Positions 43,521 through 55,155 of a stretch of 64,000 bases of DNA are shown piece by piece. Positions within the stretch are counted from its first letter, which is position 1. Each line of letters starts with the position of its first letter. A model generated the notes under the pieces. It saw nothing but the letters and a program-made list of their open reading frames with translations, was not told the DNA's origin and did no database searches. The DNA lies in the NCBI RefSeq assembly GCF_964204645.1, contig NC_134036.1, positions 8,914,704-8,978,703 on the forward strand. Reading direction: 5' to 3'. Position numbers and translations under genes: made by a program. Source of the DNA: Tubulanus polymorphus (taxonomy: Eukaryota > Nemertea > Palaeonemertea > Tubulaniformes > Tubulanidae).

Positions 43521-44000
43521 GATAAAACTACGCAATAAATCGCGAGACACGAAAATTATCCCACAATCACAAGTTCGAAAAAGATTTTAAAACATCAAAA
43601 CTATAAAGAATTTATTAAAAACTGGAATTTTCGGTTTTATCCTAAAAACCATTCTCAAGAGTGACTAACTATATGATATTTCACAGTATATATATATCAG
43701 GGGTGATTGTATTCCCCATAGCCATGTTAAAAGTCTGTTTAAAAAAATTAGAACCAAATAGAAAATATGAGTTTTTTGTACAAAGCTCAATTAAATCCAA
43801 GAGACAATCACTATCTGCGATTTCTACGGTATGCCTTGTGTTTTTATCAAAATGAAAATAAGAAGTAGGTAACTTTCTCCTAAGAAAATCCATAGTAGGT
43901 TTGAAAGTAACATAAATGAATAAACTCGCAACATCAAAATATATGAATAATTTATCATGCCCAGGAATAACATTTTTAGACATTCTAATAAACCTTGATT
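43520..44000 (-). pseudogene. Second PLE family RT fragment with an insertion
   Basis: The minus-strand frame 43983-43681 reads NVIPGHDKLFIYFDVASLF (palm A), KNTRHTVEIADSDCLLDLIEL and FNMAMGNTITP (palm B). The next block (LFLEHV) lies at about 43470-43490, so about 190 bp of unrelated sequence (43520-43690) separates motifs that are adjacent in the 37.5 kb copy. Confidence 0.75.
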
Positions 44001-44019
44001 AAGACTAAGTCATCTTCAC

Positions 44020-44095
44020 CCGTCAAGGGAGTCGAACCCACTACGCTAAAGCCGTTACCCGAACCCCTTGACCTAATAAGTCGTTTTTGTCGTGA
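44020..44095 (-). repeat. tRNA-like / SINE-head sequence, copy 1
   Basis: On the minus strand ggtcaaggggttcgggtaac ... gtgggttcgactcccttgac: short complementary ends and a near-B-box gggttcgactccc. Repeated at 45236-45300. Too short for a cloverleaf. Confidence 0.4.
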
Positions 44096-44162
44096 TAAGC
44101 CGACGTCGGGCCAATCACAACGCTTGTAACAAACGACAGTAGACTTCCTTAAAAATTCCCGT

Positions 44163-44420
44163 TTAGATGGACCAATCAGCGTGCATTTTACTGAACAAGG
44201 AAGTATTTCGCAAGTCGATATATGATGTCATGCGCAAAGCGCCAGTAAAGAAATCGCGCGTCGTGAGGCTAGAGGGCTGGTGGAAGCGAGTTCGGGGAGC
44301 TATACCGGACGCCTGGCAAGCGAGGATGGACGTAATTTGGCTTTCAAAAATGAGCCAAGAACCGATGACAGAGTTTTCGCCAAATTTGAATCGCAATTCG
44401 ATATGATCGGTCATAGCGGA
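44163..44420. repeat. Duplicated segment of unknown nature (also at 45385-45620)
   Basis: ggaccaatcagcgtgcattt ... gacatacgatgtcatgcgcaaa-like sequence is present at both places with indels, about 1.22 kb apart. An open frame of about 79 codons (44167-44406) is present on the plus strand in copy 1 but broken in copy 2, which argues against a conserved gene. Confidence 0.6.
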
Positions 44421-44439
44421 ATATCCTTCTTATAATGTT

Positions 44440-45240
44440 TGAAAGTCCGCAGTGACATTAGTGAATAAGCTCGCAACATCAAAATATATGAATAATTAAT
44501 CATGCCCAGGAATAACATTTTTAGACAATTTCAGACTAATAAACCCTGATTATTCTCAATATATCCACTATTTACAGATTTTGAACTGCAGCCAAAGATG
44601 TCCATTCCCAAATAGGATGGTTTCCAAAACAGGTAAGCCTGCTTATCTGAAGGCAAACATATCGAACCTACCAAAATGATTTCGATATTTCATTCCCCTT
44701 TCTATCTTCTTCATGATGCCGAAAGAGTTTACAACCGACATAAGATGCCAATGAGTTTAATCTTAATCGTCGAATCGCGTTAAGACTAATCAAAGAAATA
44801 GTATTCCGACCTATTGCCTAAATCTTTGAAATATGGCCCAGTTGTTATCAGACTCTGGGTAGTTGATATCAAACTCTTTTTGTAGACAACTTTCCTTTTC
44901 AAAATTTCAAAATTTCAAAATCCGTGTTCCGTCATCAACGTGTTCCAAAAATAAACCAGCTAAAACTGGGGTGATTGTATAACCCATAGCCATACTAAAA
45001 GTCTGTTTAAAAAAAATTAGAACCAAGTAGAAAATATGAGTTTTTTGTACAAAGTTCGAATCAATCTAAGAGACAATCACTATCTGCGATTTCTACGGTA
45101 TCCCTTGTGTTTTTATCAAAATGAAAATCAGAAGTAGGTAACATTAGTGAATAAGCCCGCAACATCAGAAAATATAAATAATTTATCAGAACATTTTCAG
45201 ACATTTTAATGAATCCTGATTATGACTAAGTCATTTTCAC
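44440..45240 (-). pseudogene. Second PLE family, further fragments (minus)
   Basis: 44460-44580 repeats the segment around GHDKLF. 44580-44900 repeats the non-coding block (gaactgcagccaaagatgtcc). 44935-45215 holds the FLEHV/AMGYTIT region and KNTRDTVEIAD. The same pieces as at 37-38 kb, rearranged. Confidence 0.65.
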
Positions 45241-45305
45241 CCGTCAAGGGATTCGAACCCACTACGCTAAAGCCGTTACCCGAGCCCCTTGACCTAATGA
45301 GTCGT
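45232..45305 (-). repeat. tRNA-like / SINE-head sequence, copy 2
   Basis: Minus strand: ggtcaaggggctcgggtaac, then gtgggttcgaatcccttgac, a perfect B box (ggttcgaatcc) between complementary gtcaaggg and cccttgac ends only about 50 bases apart. Confidence 0.42.
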
Positions 45306-45899
45306 TTTAGTCGTTATTAACCGACTAGAATCATGTCGGGCCAATCACAGCGCTAGTAAGAAACGACATTTGAATTCCCGTTCAGATGGACCAATCAGCG
45401 AGCATTTTACCGAACAAGGAAGTATTTCGCAAGTCGACATATGATGTCATGCGCAAAGCGCCAGTAATGAAATCATCGTGAGGCCAGGGGGCTGGTGGAA
45501 GCCAGTTCGGGGAGCGATACCGGACCCCTGGCAAGCGAGGATGGACGTATTGAGGCTTTTGAAAATGAGCTGACAGAGTTTACATTAAATTTGAATAGCA
45601 ATTCCATATGATCGGTCGTAGCGGAATATCCTTCTTATAATCTTTGAAAGTCTGCAGAGATAAGGAAATGATGGTAACCATTTTTGAAAATTCGTTATTT
45701 TAATTCGCAGTCCGAAAGTCCTTTGAATTTGCTTTGCATGATTTCTGGCAGGTTTGATTTGAGTTTTTTTTTGTATACGCGTCTTGGTTGGTTGTTGAGA
45801 TCTTGTATTTTAGAAGGATATGATTCAATATCCATAAACACATTTTGGTTTCAAAATAATAAATTTTATCTTACAAAATTAGAATTATAGAATTTCTTA

Positions 45900-46500
45900 C
45901 AATCTTACACATATCAGACTGCATTCAAAACACTTTACAGCTCCTAGTGATGAATGTAACTTTACTTATCTTTTATACTAAGCGATTCATTTTTCCTCCG
46001 TTGTTCCTCTGTCGCTCATACTGCTCTTGCTATTCCAATGTTGCTGAAAATGTTTGAATAAATTGATTGATTTGAATGGCATTATTGGCAAAAACAGAAT
46101 AGTACAAGTTTGTGAATCTATGTACCGGCACTGCGCATCAATGAGCTCTGTAGAATTAACATTTGCTGGAAGAATTCAAGATTTTAAAAGACCAAACAAA
46201 CTTGTCTTTTTTTCGAAGTCGAACGAAGCGCTTTTTATTTTGTACTGAAAATGTTTTAAAACGTGCTGTAATGACGAAATAGAAATTAATAATTATATGA
46301 AGCACTGTTTGGGATTTCGGGAGCTCCTGGTGGTATCACGTCGCCGTGGAACTTAATCCCGGTACCGAAGAGTTTACCGATATTTTCTCCAGTTACTATC
46401 TCGGGAAAATGAAGCTCTGAAAAACCTTGACAGTTCTGTATTTTCAGCTTAGGGGTGAAAAACTTATCTTTAAACTTACTTGTTTTTAATTTTTTGATGT
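45900..46500. other. No gene recognised
   Basis: Unique-looking A+T-rich sequence after the repeat block. One short open frame (46054-46248) has no recognisable motif. Confidence 0.5.
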
Positions 46501-46535
46501 CGCTTGGATCCTATGTTGATACCAAATTGTGCTGC

Positions 46536-46783
46536 TGCTGTTGCTGCTCCTATGTTGACGGATGCTGCTGCTCCTATGTTGACGGATGCTGCCTCTCCTA
46601 TGTTGATGGATGCTGCCTCTCCTTTGTTGATGGATGCTGCTGCTCCTATGTTGACGGATGCTGCTTCTCCTATGTTGATGGATGCTGCTGCTCCTATGTT
46701 GACGGATGCTGCTGCTCCTATGTTGACGGATGCTGCCTCTCCTATGTTGATGGATGCTGCTGCTCCTATGTTGACGGTTGCTG
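46536..46783. repeat. 24-bp minisatellite, about ten units, open in several frames
   Basis: Unit gctgctgctcctatgttgacggat with variants (cctctc for tgctcc, gatggat for gacggat). Because 24 is a multiple of three, it gives eight-residue repeats: AAAPMLTD on the plus strand within a frame 46504-46884, and ASINIGEA-type on the minus strand within 46796-46476. Which, if either, is translated cannot be decided. A minus-strand or plus-strand exon of a repeat protein is possible. Confidence 0.85.
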
Positions 46784-46896
46784 CTAGAAAACTCAATTCA
46801 TTCTTTCACTTTTATTCATCGTTGAAAGATTCTAATTCATTCTTATATGAAATGAACACATACTCAACCATTCATATTAAATAAAGATCCCATGTT

Positions 46897-47184
46897 TTGA
46901 TGTTGACTATTCAATCGATTTTGTTTCCAGTGTGCTATCAATCTAAAACAGATAAGCAAATTATTCTAAAAAAGAAATCTTCACACTTAGGAGAAACTAA
47001 CAGCAATGAATATGTTGAATACTCACCGTTATATTCTAAAAGTAATCAAAAATATGTTTCCGACTTGTCGAGATATCTATCACTAGGGCGTTTTGGGTAT
47101 CTACAAACGAAAACTAAAGATTGTAAGATTTCCGAACAAAAAGGTCAACTATCAGAAAAAAATGAATTGAACTTGAGAAATTAA
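46897..47184 (+). CDS. Hypothetical ORF, 95 codons
   Basis: ATG at 46897, or the next in-frame start. The product is Lys/Ser-rich (KQIILKKKSSHLGE; YSKSNQKYVSDLSRYLSLG) with no recognised domain. It follows the minisatellite frame by a few bases. No splice or promoter signal supports it. Confidence 0.15.
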   Translation: MMLTIQSILFPVCYQSKTDKQIILKKKSSHLGETNSNEYVEYSPLYSKSNQKYVSDLSRYLSLGRFGYLQTKTKDCKISEQKGQLSEKNELNLRN

Positions 47185-47189
47185 ACTAG

Positions 47190-48010
47190 GCCTGAAATAA
47201 AAGATTTGAATACAAAACTAATTCAGTTTTTGAAGAATGGTACTATACACCTACAACAAAACTAACTACAAAATCTTTGATATGAAAGATAGTTTACGAA
47301 TCCACTGATTTAAATACATTTCATGATCGTTAATCTTAATTATAATCTAAAACTTACCAGATATGTTGGGATTTTCTGACTTGGCTTTGGTGGGTAATCC
47401 TCAATACAGGCCCTTCACTGGTGTGCGTGCGCTAGACGTGGTGGCTGGTTCTCGAATGAAGCTCTAACCAAGCGTTACTACAATACGATTTGGGTGGCGG
47501 CTATTGTGTGGAAATTCGATCATATCGTGACCCAAAATTGACACAATGAAGTACGTGTACTAGAATATTCGAACTCTATTAACTGTCTGCTTCATTCTTT
47601 TATGGTATATGCGGGTTTAATATACCAACTTCAGCGGGTTTAGAACGCGGCTACAAGACCGAAGCAAGAGGCAGGAATAAATCACATCACTCCTGTTTTA
47701 ACTAACAAATACATGTATTCTAAAATAAAACGATGTAATTAGTTACTATATGCACCGGCACGAAAATTGATGGCCATCGGATCAATGTCTGTTTAATGGC
47801 AAATGTTATCATACAAAAATTTTATGATTTCAAATCATTTGTTTTGCTGAATATTGTTCCCAGTTTTATTAGGAGGCTACGGCAATTTACTGTAATCTGT
47901 ATTTTGTATTCTCGACTTTGGTCGTGTCTTGGTTATCACAAGTATTTTTAGTATTGTCGATTCGTTTTATTAATTGGGGATATTTGACAGGGTGGACTGA
48001 GTATGAATAA
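47190..48010. other. No gene recognised
   Basis: A+T-rich sequence without long frames, known motifs or repeats that I can see, up to the start of the satellite. Confidence 0.5.
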
Positions 48011-51000
48011 AATAAAATGTTGAAAAGTAGGAAAATATTTACATAAAAACTGAAGTCATCCTCAATCCTCCTTGTCAAACATCCCCCAGTAACAAACGAT
48101 TTAACCATTCTGAAAATTCTCGAAGAATACAAAACACGACTGAAGCGGAAATTGAAACAGATAAAAGAAAATGTTGAAAATTCGGAAAATATTCACATAA
48201 CAAACTGAAGCCATATTCAATCCTTTTTCAAAAACATACCCCATTACAACAAACGCCTGTGCACATGCACACCTCAGTCGAATGCCACACACGCCACTTT
48301 TCACTCCAATCTTTTCCACGCAATCCTCCCTGTCAAACATCCCCGAGTAACAAATGACTCGACCATACTGAATGTATACTTGATATAACAAAATAAGACC
48401 AAAGCCGATATTAAAACAGACGAAATAAAATGTTGAAAATTCTGAAAATATTTACATAACTGAAGTCATCCTCACACCTCCTTGTCAAACATCCCTCGGT
48501 AAAAAACGAATCGACCATTCTGAAAATGCTCGATAAAACGAAACACGACCGGAGCCGATATCAAAACAGATAAAAGAAAATAATGATAATTCGGAAAATA
48601 TTTATATCAACAACTGATGTCATCCTCAATCCTCCTTGTCAAACATCTCCCAGTAACAAAACACTCGACCATTCTGCAAATACTCTAGAAAACGAAACAC
48701 GACTGAAGCCGATATCAAAACAGATAAAAAAAAACGTTGAAAATTCGGAAAATATTTACATTAAAATCTGAAGTTATTCTCAATCCTCCTTGTCAATCAT
48801 CCCCAGTAACAAAAGACTCAACCATTCTGAAAATACTCGAGAAAACGAAACACGACCGAAGCCGATATTAAAACAGATAAAAGAAAATTTTAAAAATTCG
48901 GAAAATATTCTCATAAAAAACTGAAGTCATCCTCAAACCTCGTTGTCCAACATCCCCCCAGTAACACACGACTCGACCATTCTAAAAAATACTTAAGAAA
49001 AACAAAACACGACCGAACCCAAAATTTAAACGGATGATACAAAAAGTTGGAAATTCGGAAAATATTCAAGCAACAAAATGCGACCATCACTAAGTTTCAT
49101 GTCACTCATTTTGCTCCCAGATCTCCAGGAAATAGTTATTGATTGCTATACTCAGTATAGTTAACTTTGATAGATCCATCAATTCGTAAATTATAAACAT
49201 GGAATACTACGTGTCACACATTAAAAAACTTGGTTTGACAGTTTGTAGTAAGTGAGTGCTGTTGGTGAAACATATGGATAGATAATTAGCTAGAATAGTT
49301 TGAGCAGAGTCTGGTTAGTTCAGAAGGAAGAGTGGTGAAAAACCCTAAACCTGACAAGTCAAACGAGAGGTTTTTTATCCGTAACAAGTATTTGGTAATT
49401 GGCATATGATGGTTTTGTCAACCGTTAATGACCAAAAGCAGATCTTGAGTATAATGCGGTGTGAGAATTAGTGATGTATTGATCCCACTAGAGGTCGGTA
49501 GTGTAATTTGAATAAGCGATACATGAAAACCATTCATATACATATACAAGACCTTGAAAGTTTCATCACGTGTGGTTTCTTTGATTTTCCCGGTATTTAT
49601 GTCGCTATTTGGTAGAAATGTCTTCAGTCTGACTGTGCACATGCACACCTCAGCCGATAGTAAAACGGATGAAAAAATGTTGAAAATTCGGAAAATATGT
49701 TCATTGAAAACTGAAGTCATCCTCACTCCTCCTGGTCAAACATTCCCGAGTAACAAACTACTTAATCATTCTGAAAATACTCGAGAAAACGAAACACGAC
49801 CGAAGCCGACTTTAAAACGGCTACGAGAAATTAGTGATAATTTGGAAAATATTTACATTAACAACTGAAGTCATCATCACTCCTCCTGGTCAAACATCCC
49901 CCAGTAACAAACCACTCGACCATTCTGAAAATACTCGAGAAAACGAAAGACGACCGAAGCCGATATTAAAACAACTAAAAGACAATTTCGAAAATTCGGA
50001 AAATATTTACATTAAAAACTGAAGTCATCCTCACTCCTCCTTGTCAAACATTTCCCAGTAACAATTCAATTGGTCATTCTGAAAATACTCTAGAAAACGA
50101 AACACGACTGAAGCCAATAAAAGAAAACGTTGAAAATTCGGAAAATATTTACATTAAAATCTGAAGTTATTCTCAATCCTCCTTGTCAATCATCCCCAGT
50201 AACAAAAGACTCAACCATTCTGAAAATACTCGAGAAAACGAAACACGACCGGAGCCGATATCAAAACAGATAAAAGATAATGTTTATAATTCGGAAAATA
50301 TTTACATTAACAACTGATGTCATCCTCAATCCTCCATGTCAAACATCCCCCGGTAACAAACGACACGTCCATACTGAAAATACTCGAGAAAACGAAACAG
50401 GACCGAAGCCGATATTAAAACAGATAAAATAAAATGTTGAAAATTCGGAAAATACTTACATTGACAACTGAATTCATCCTCACTCCTCCTTGTCAAACAT
50501 CATCCTGTGACAAACCATTCGACCATTCTGAAAATACTCGAGAAAACGAAACACGACCGAAGCCGTTATTAAAACACATGAAACAAAAGGTTGAAAATAT
50601 TGTAAATATTTACACTAAAAACTGAAATCATCCGCAGTCCTCCTTGTAAATCATCCCCAGTAACAAACGAATCGACCATTCTATATAAACTTGATTAATC
50701 AAAACATGACCGAGGCCGATATTAAAACAGATAAAAGAAAATTTTGAAAATTCGGAAGATATTTACATCAAAAACTGACGTCATCCTCAATCCTCCTTGT
50801 CAAAGATCGCCCAGTAACAAACCAATTGGTCATTCTGAAAATACTCAAGAAAACGAAACACGACTGAAGCCGATATAAAAATAGATAAAAGAAAATGTTG
50901 AAAATTCGGAAAATATTTACATTAAAAACTGAAGTCATCCTTATCCTCCTTTTCTTACATCCCCTGGTAACAAACGACTCGACCATTCTGAAAATACTCG

Positions 51001-51375
51001 AGAAAACCAAACACGACCGAAGCCGTTATTAAAACACATGAAACAGAAGGTTGAAAATTCGGAAAATATTTACATTAAAAACTGAAGTCACCCTCACTCA
51101 TCCTTGTCAACCATCCTCCAGTAACAAACGACTCGACCATTCTGAAAATACTTGAGAAAACGAAACATGACCGTAGCCGCTAAAAAAATGGGTAAAAGAA
51201 AATGTTGATAATTCGGACAATATTTACATTAACAACTGAAGTCATCCTTATCCTCCTTTTCTAACATCCCCGGGTAACAAACGACTCGACCATTCTAAAA
51301 GTATACTTGAGAAAACGAAACACTACCGGACCCGGGATTTAAACGGATAATAGAAAATGTTAGAAATTCGGAAAA
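48010..51375. repeat. Satellite array, about 155-bp unit, about 20 copies
   Basis: Each unit contains ttgaaaattcggaaaatat, ttacattaaaaactgaagtc, atcctcctccttgtcaaac, cccagtaacaaacgactcg, accattctgaaaatactcga, gaaaacgaaacacgaccgaa and gccgatattaaaacagat. Units differ by substitutions and small indels. The array is interrupted at 49053-49690 by a separate module. A single stray unit lies at 38120-38210. Short ORFs across the array are repeat artefacts. Confidence 0.95.
49053..49456. repeat. About 400-bp module, copy 1
   Basis: attcggaaaatattcaagc ... gcagatcttgagtataatg. It matches 51366-51796 throughout with small indels (copy 2 has an extra gtctgcggccgtttgac). It contains agtcaaacgagaggttttt. 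Directly repeated about 2.3 kb apart. Confidence 0.9.
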
Positions 51376-51796
51376 TATTCAAGCAACGAAATGCGACCAT
51401 CACTAAGTTTCACGTCTGCGGCCGTTTGACGTCACTCATTTTGCTCCCAGATCTCTATCCAGGAAATAGTCATTGATTGCTATAATCAATATAATTAACT
51501 ATGATAGATCAATCAATTCGTAAATTATAAACATGGAATACTATATGTCACAGATTAAAAACCTTGGTTTGACAGTTTGTAGTTAGTGAGTGCTGTTGTT
51601 GAAACATGTGGATAGGTAATTAGCTAGAATAGTTTGCGTATGAGCAGAATCTGGTTAGTTCAGAAGGAAGAGTAGTGAAATACCTTAAACCTGACAAGTC
51701 AAACGAGAGGTTTTTTATCCGTAATAAGTATTTGGTAATTGGCATATGATGGTTTTGTCAACCGTTTATGACCAAAAGCAGATGTTGAGTATAATG
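51366..51796. repeat. About 400-bp module, copy 2, just upstream of the polymerase gene
   Basis: Direct repeat of 49053-49456, ending 83 bp before the start codon of Polinton-like polymerase copy B. The position suits an element end or promoter region, but no inverted partner was found. Confidence 0.9.
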
Positions 51797-51878
51797 TGAG
51801 TAATTGGGAAAGTAGGCTTTCAGATCAGAGGTCGAAGGTCGACCACTCATCACCACAAGTAATGATTTTTCCTTATAA

Positions 51879-54800
51879 ATGGAGAATGAACAGCCAGAAA
51901 ACAATAATGTCAATAAAAATCAATATTATTGTCAATATTGTAAAAAATACATCGATAAATCCCAAAAATCACGACATGAAAAATCTGCAAATCATATAAA
52001 AAATGTAATAGATTTTGAAACTCCAGAAAATTCCAATGAAAGAAAAGAACGATTAGAAAATATGAATGTGGATGAAATAAAATGTGAAGTTTGTAATGAA
52101 TTTATAGTAAAAGGGAATTATAATAGACATCTCGAATCACAAAAACATTATAAAAATTTAAATAAAAATGTTTTAGGATCAGAATATTTTGATAATAAAC
52201 CTCAACAAGTAAAAAAATCAACATCAAAAACTAAATCCGTTTCAAATAAACCTTACATGGAAAATGTTAGAAATTATATTGATTCACTAGAAATAAAAGA
52301 TACAATTGAAATTTTAGAAACATTACATAGTAAAATATGTCCTGCAGCTATTATATTTAGATTTTTTAAAGGTACAGCAATAGAAGATTATAGTACATTT
52401 AATGAAATAATAGAAAAAATACTAGATTTGATAACAGATGTTGAATATCCAAAAATTAGTATCTCTGGGAAAGTAAGTTTTATAAAGTCAGAAGATAAAA
52501 TGGATTATAATATTCAAACACTCTCTGAAGAAATAATTTCAAAAACACAAATAAAAGAGAAGTTAGAAAAAATATTTAATGAATTTAAACGTCATATTGA
52601 AGAAAGATATTTTGAGGGTTCTGGCTTAACATTGAATGAAATTATATATTTAGATTTAAATGTTTATAATACAAAAAGAAATAAAACATCAAAAAGTAAT
52701 AAAATGTTTAAAAATGATTCAAACTTTACAACAGAAAAGGATATTAAAGCATCATCTTATATTTAATTACCATTTACAACAAAAGCAGTAATAAATATTC
52801 AAAATGAAGATAATAAATGTTTTCTATGGTCAATTATTAGTAACTTACATCCAACACAGGAAAATGTTTGTAGAATAACAGATTATCGGAAATATGAAAC
52901 ATTATATAAAATTGATCAATATCCAGTAACTATAAAAATGATTTCTAAAATAGAAAAAGTTAATAATTTAAAAATAAATGTATTCGAATTAATGCAATTA
53001 CCAAAGACAAAAGGTGAAAATATTAAAGATTATACATTGGAAGCTTTATATTTAACAGAATATTATGATGATGAAAATGCTATAGATTTGTTATATTACA
53101 AAAAAGATGAAAATGAACATTATATGTGGTTAAAACAAATTGATTTATTCTTTAGGACAGAAAGTCATCACCATAATAAGATTTATCTATGTAGAAAATG
53201 TTTATCTAAATTTATGACTGAGAATACATTACTAAAATATAAAGAATTATGTGATAATAAAGATTTTTGTAAATTAATAATGCCAACAGAAAAAGATTAT
53301 AAATTGAAACTTACTAATCATAAATTTAAGAATATTGTTGCATTTGTAATTTATAGGGATTTTGAATCGTTGAATAAAGAATTAACTGATCAAGATAGAA
53401 AAGAAATATATAACAAAAAGCAATTGTTAAAATCAATGGATAAAGGAAATGAATTAAATGAAGACACAATACAAGACCCACCAATTATAAATACAATTAA
53501 AAAAGTTCATCAAATAGCTGCTGCTTATGGAATTTATATAAAATCAAATTATCCTGAATTATATGAAAGTCAATATATTTCTTTTAGAGGTGAAAATGTA
53601 GTTAATGATTTTTGTGATAAAATGATTGAATTAGAAAGTGATTTTGCAAAATTATTAAACAAAAATAAAAGAATAGTTATGACAAAAGAAGATGAAATTG
53701 ATTTTAATTATGCAACTCATTGTTGTTATTGTGAAAAACGTTTTTATTCATTTGATAAAAGAGTTAGAGATCATGATCATTTAAATTCAGAATATCGTGG
53801 AGCTGCTCATGAAGATTGCAATTTACGAGCTAAGAAAGTTAATTTCGTACCAATATTATTTCATAATTTATCAGGCTATGATACCCATCTATTTATAAAA
53901 CAATTATCGGGAAAATTGGGCGCAATTAATCAAGAAATAGAAGAATATAATGCTATGAATGGTGTAAATGTAAGAAAATATGATTTTAAACTATTAGCTA
54001 AAACATCTGAAAATTATATTTCATTTCAATTTGGTTGCATTAGATTTTTAGATTCTTATAGATTTCTAGCAAGTTCATTAGATAATTTATCAAAAAGTTT
54101 AGTTGATAATGATTTTGTTATAACTCGATATTATTATCCAAATGAACAAGATTTTAAATTATTGAGATATAAAGGTGCAATTCCTTATTCATTTTATAAA
54201 ACACACAATGATTTTAATGTAACAGAATTATTAAAAGATCAATTTTATAATCAATTAAAAGAGGAGTATGTGAAAGACGAAGTGTTTAATAGGACATTAA
54301 ATATTTGGAACCATTTTAAGATGAAAAACCATGGTGAATTAGTTGATTTATATTTAAAATCAGACGTTATGATATTGGCTGACATATTTGAAAAATTTAG
54401 AGAAGTTAATTTGAATCATTTTAATGTTGATCCTTGTTATTGCTACTCTAGTCCTGGTTTAACCTGGCAATGTGGTTTAAAATATACAAATGTAGAATTA
54501 GATTTATTAAAAGAACCAGATATGGTTTTATTATTTGAAACATCAATTAGCGGTGGAATTAGTGGTGTTATGGGAGATAGGTATTTTAAAGCAAATGATG
54601 AATATAAATTATTATATATTGACGCCAATAATTTATATGGTTGGGCAATGATGCAACCTCAACCATATGAAAATTTTATATTAACAGAAGTTGAAAATGG
54701 TGATAAAACTGATTGGGAAAGCGCAATTGCGAGTTTAAAAGATGAAGCACCAATTGGTTATTTCTTTGTAGTTGATTTAGAATATCCTGAAAATATAAAG

Positions 54801-54955
54801 TTTAAAACAAGAAACTTACCTTATTGCCCAGAACATTTAACTGTAGATGCTAGTTATTTTAGTGAATACCAGAAGAAAATAAAACCGAAAGATCATGTTT
54901 TTACAGAAAAATTAATACTTACTCAAAATAATAAATACAATTATATTGTTCATTA
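51879..54955 (+). pseudogene. Polinton/Maverick-like DNA polymerase B, copy B (best copy, one internal stop, truncated by gap)
   Basis: ATG at 51879. The frame is open for 1025 codons to the gap except for a single TAA at codon 296 (52764), where related copies have Lys. Order: two C2H2 fingers (CQYCKKYIDKSQKSRHEKSA; CEVCNEFIVKGNYNRHLES, residues about 25-95), a helical region, the block NKCFLWSIISNLHP (about 311), exonuclease I YRDFES (about 492), an HNH/endonuclease VII-like motif CCYCEKRF...RVRDHDHLN...AAHEDCN (about 617-650), exonuclease II FHNLSGYDTHLF, exonuclease III YLKSDVMILAD (about 825), PGLTWQCGL, and palm motif A YIDANNLYGWAM (about 913). Palm motifs B and C would lie in the gap. 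This is the protein-primed-type PolB that copies the element. Much more A+T-rich than its surroundings. Confidence 0.88.
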
Positions 54956-55155
54956 NNNNNNNNNNNNNNNNNNNNNNNNNNNNNNNNNNNNNNNNNNNNN
55001 NNNNNNNNNNNNNNNNNNNNNNNNNNNNNNNNNNNNNNNNNNNNNNNNNNNNNNNNNNNNNNNNNNNNNNNNNNNNNNNNNNNNNNNNNNNNNNNNNNNN
55101 NNNNNNNNNNNNNNNNNNNNNNNNNNNNNNNNNNNNNNNNNNNNNNNNNNNNNNN
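54956..55155. other. Assembly gap (200 N)
   Basis: Exactly 200 Ns inside the polymerase gene. The sequence beyond belongs to a different element on the other strand, so the true 3' half of the polymerase is missing. Confidence 0.99.

Noticed and set aside
44167-44406. 79-codon ORF as a conserved gene
   Set aside because: The duplicate at 45.4 kb is frameshifted and no domain is recognisable.
44020-45305. tRNA genes at the two B-box sequences
   Set aside because: Only about 50 bases lie between the complementary ends; anticodon and D arms cannot both be formed.
48101-51010. Several ORFs of 60-104 codons
   Set aside because: They track the roughly 155-bp satellite unit on both strands and show no protein-like conservation.
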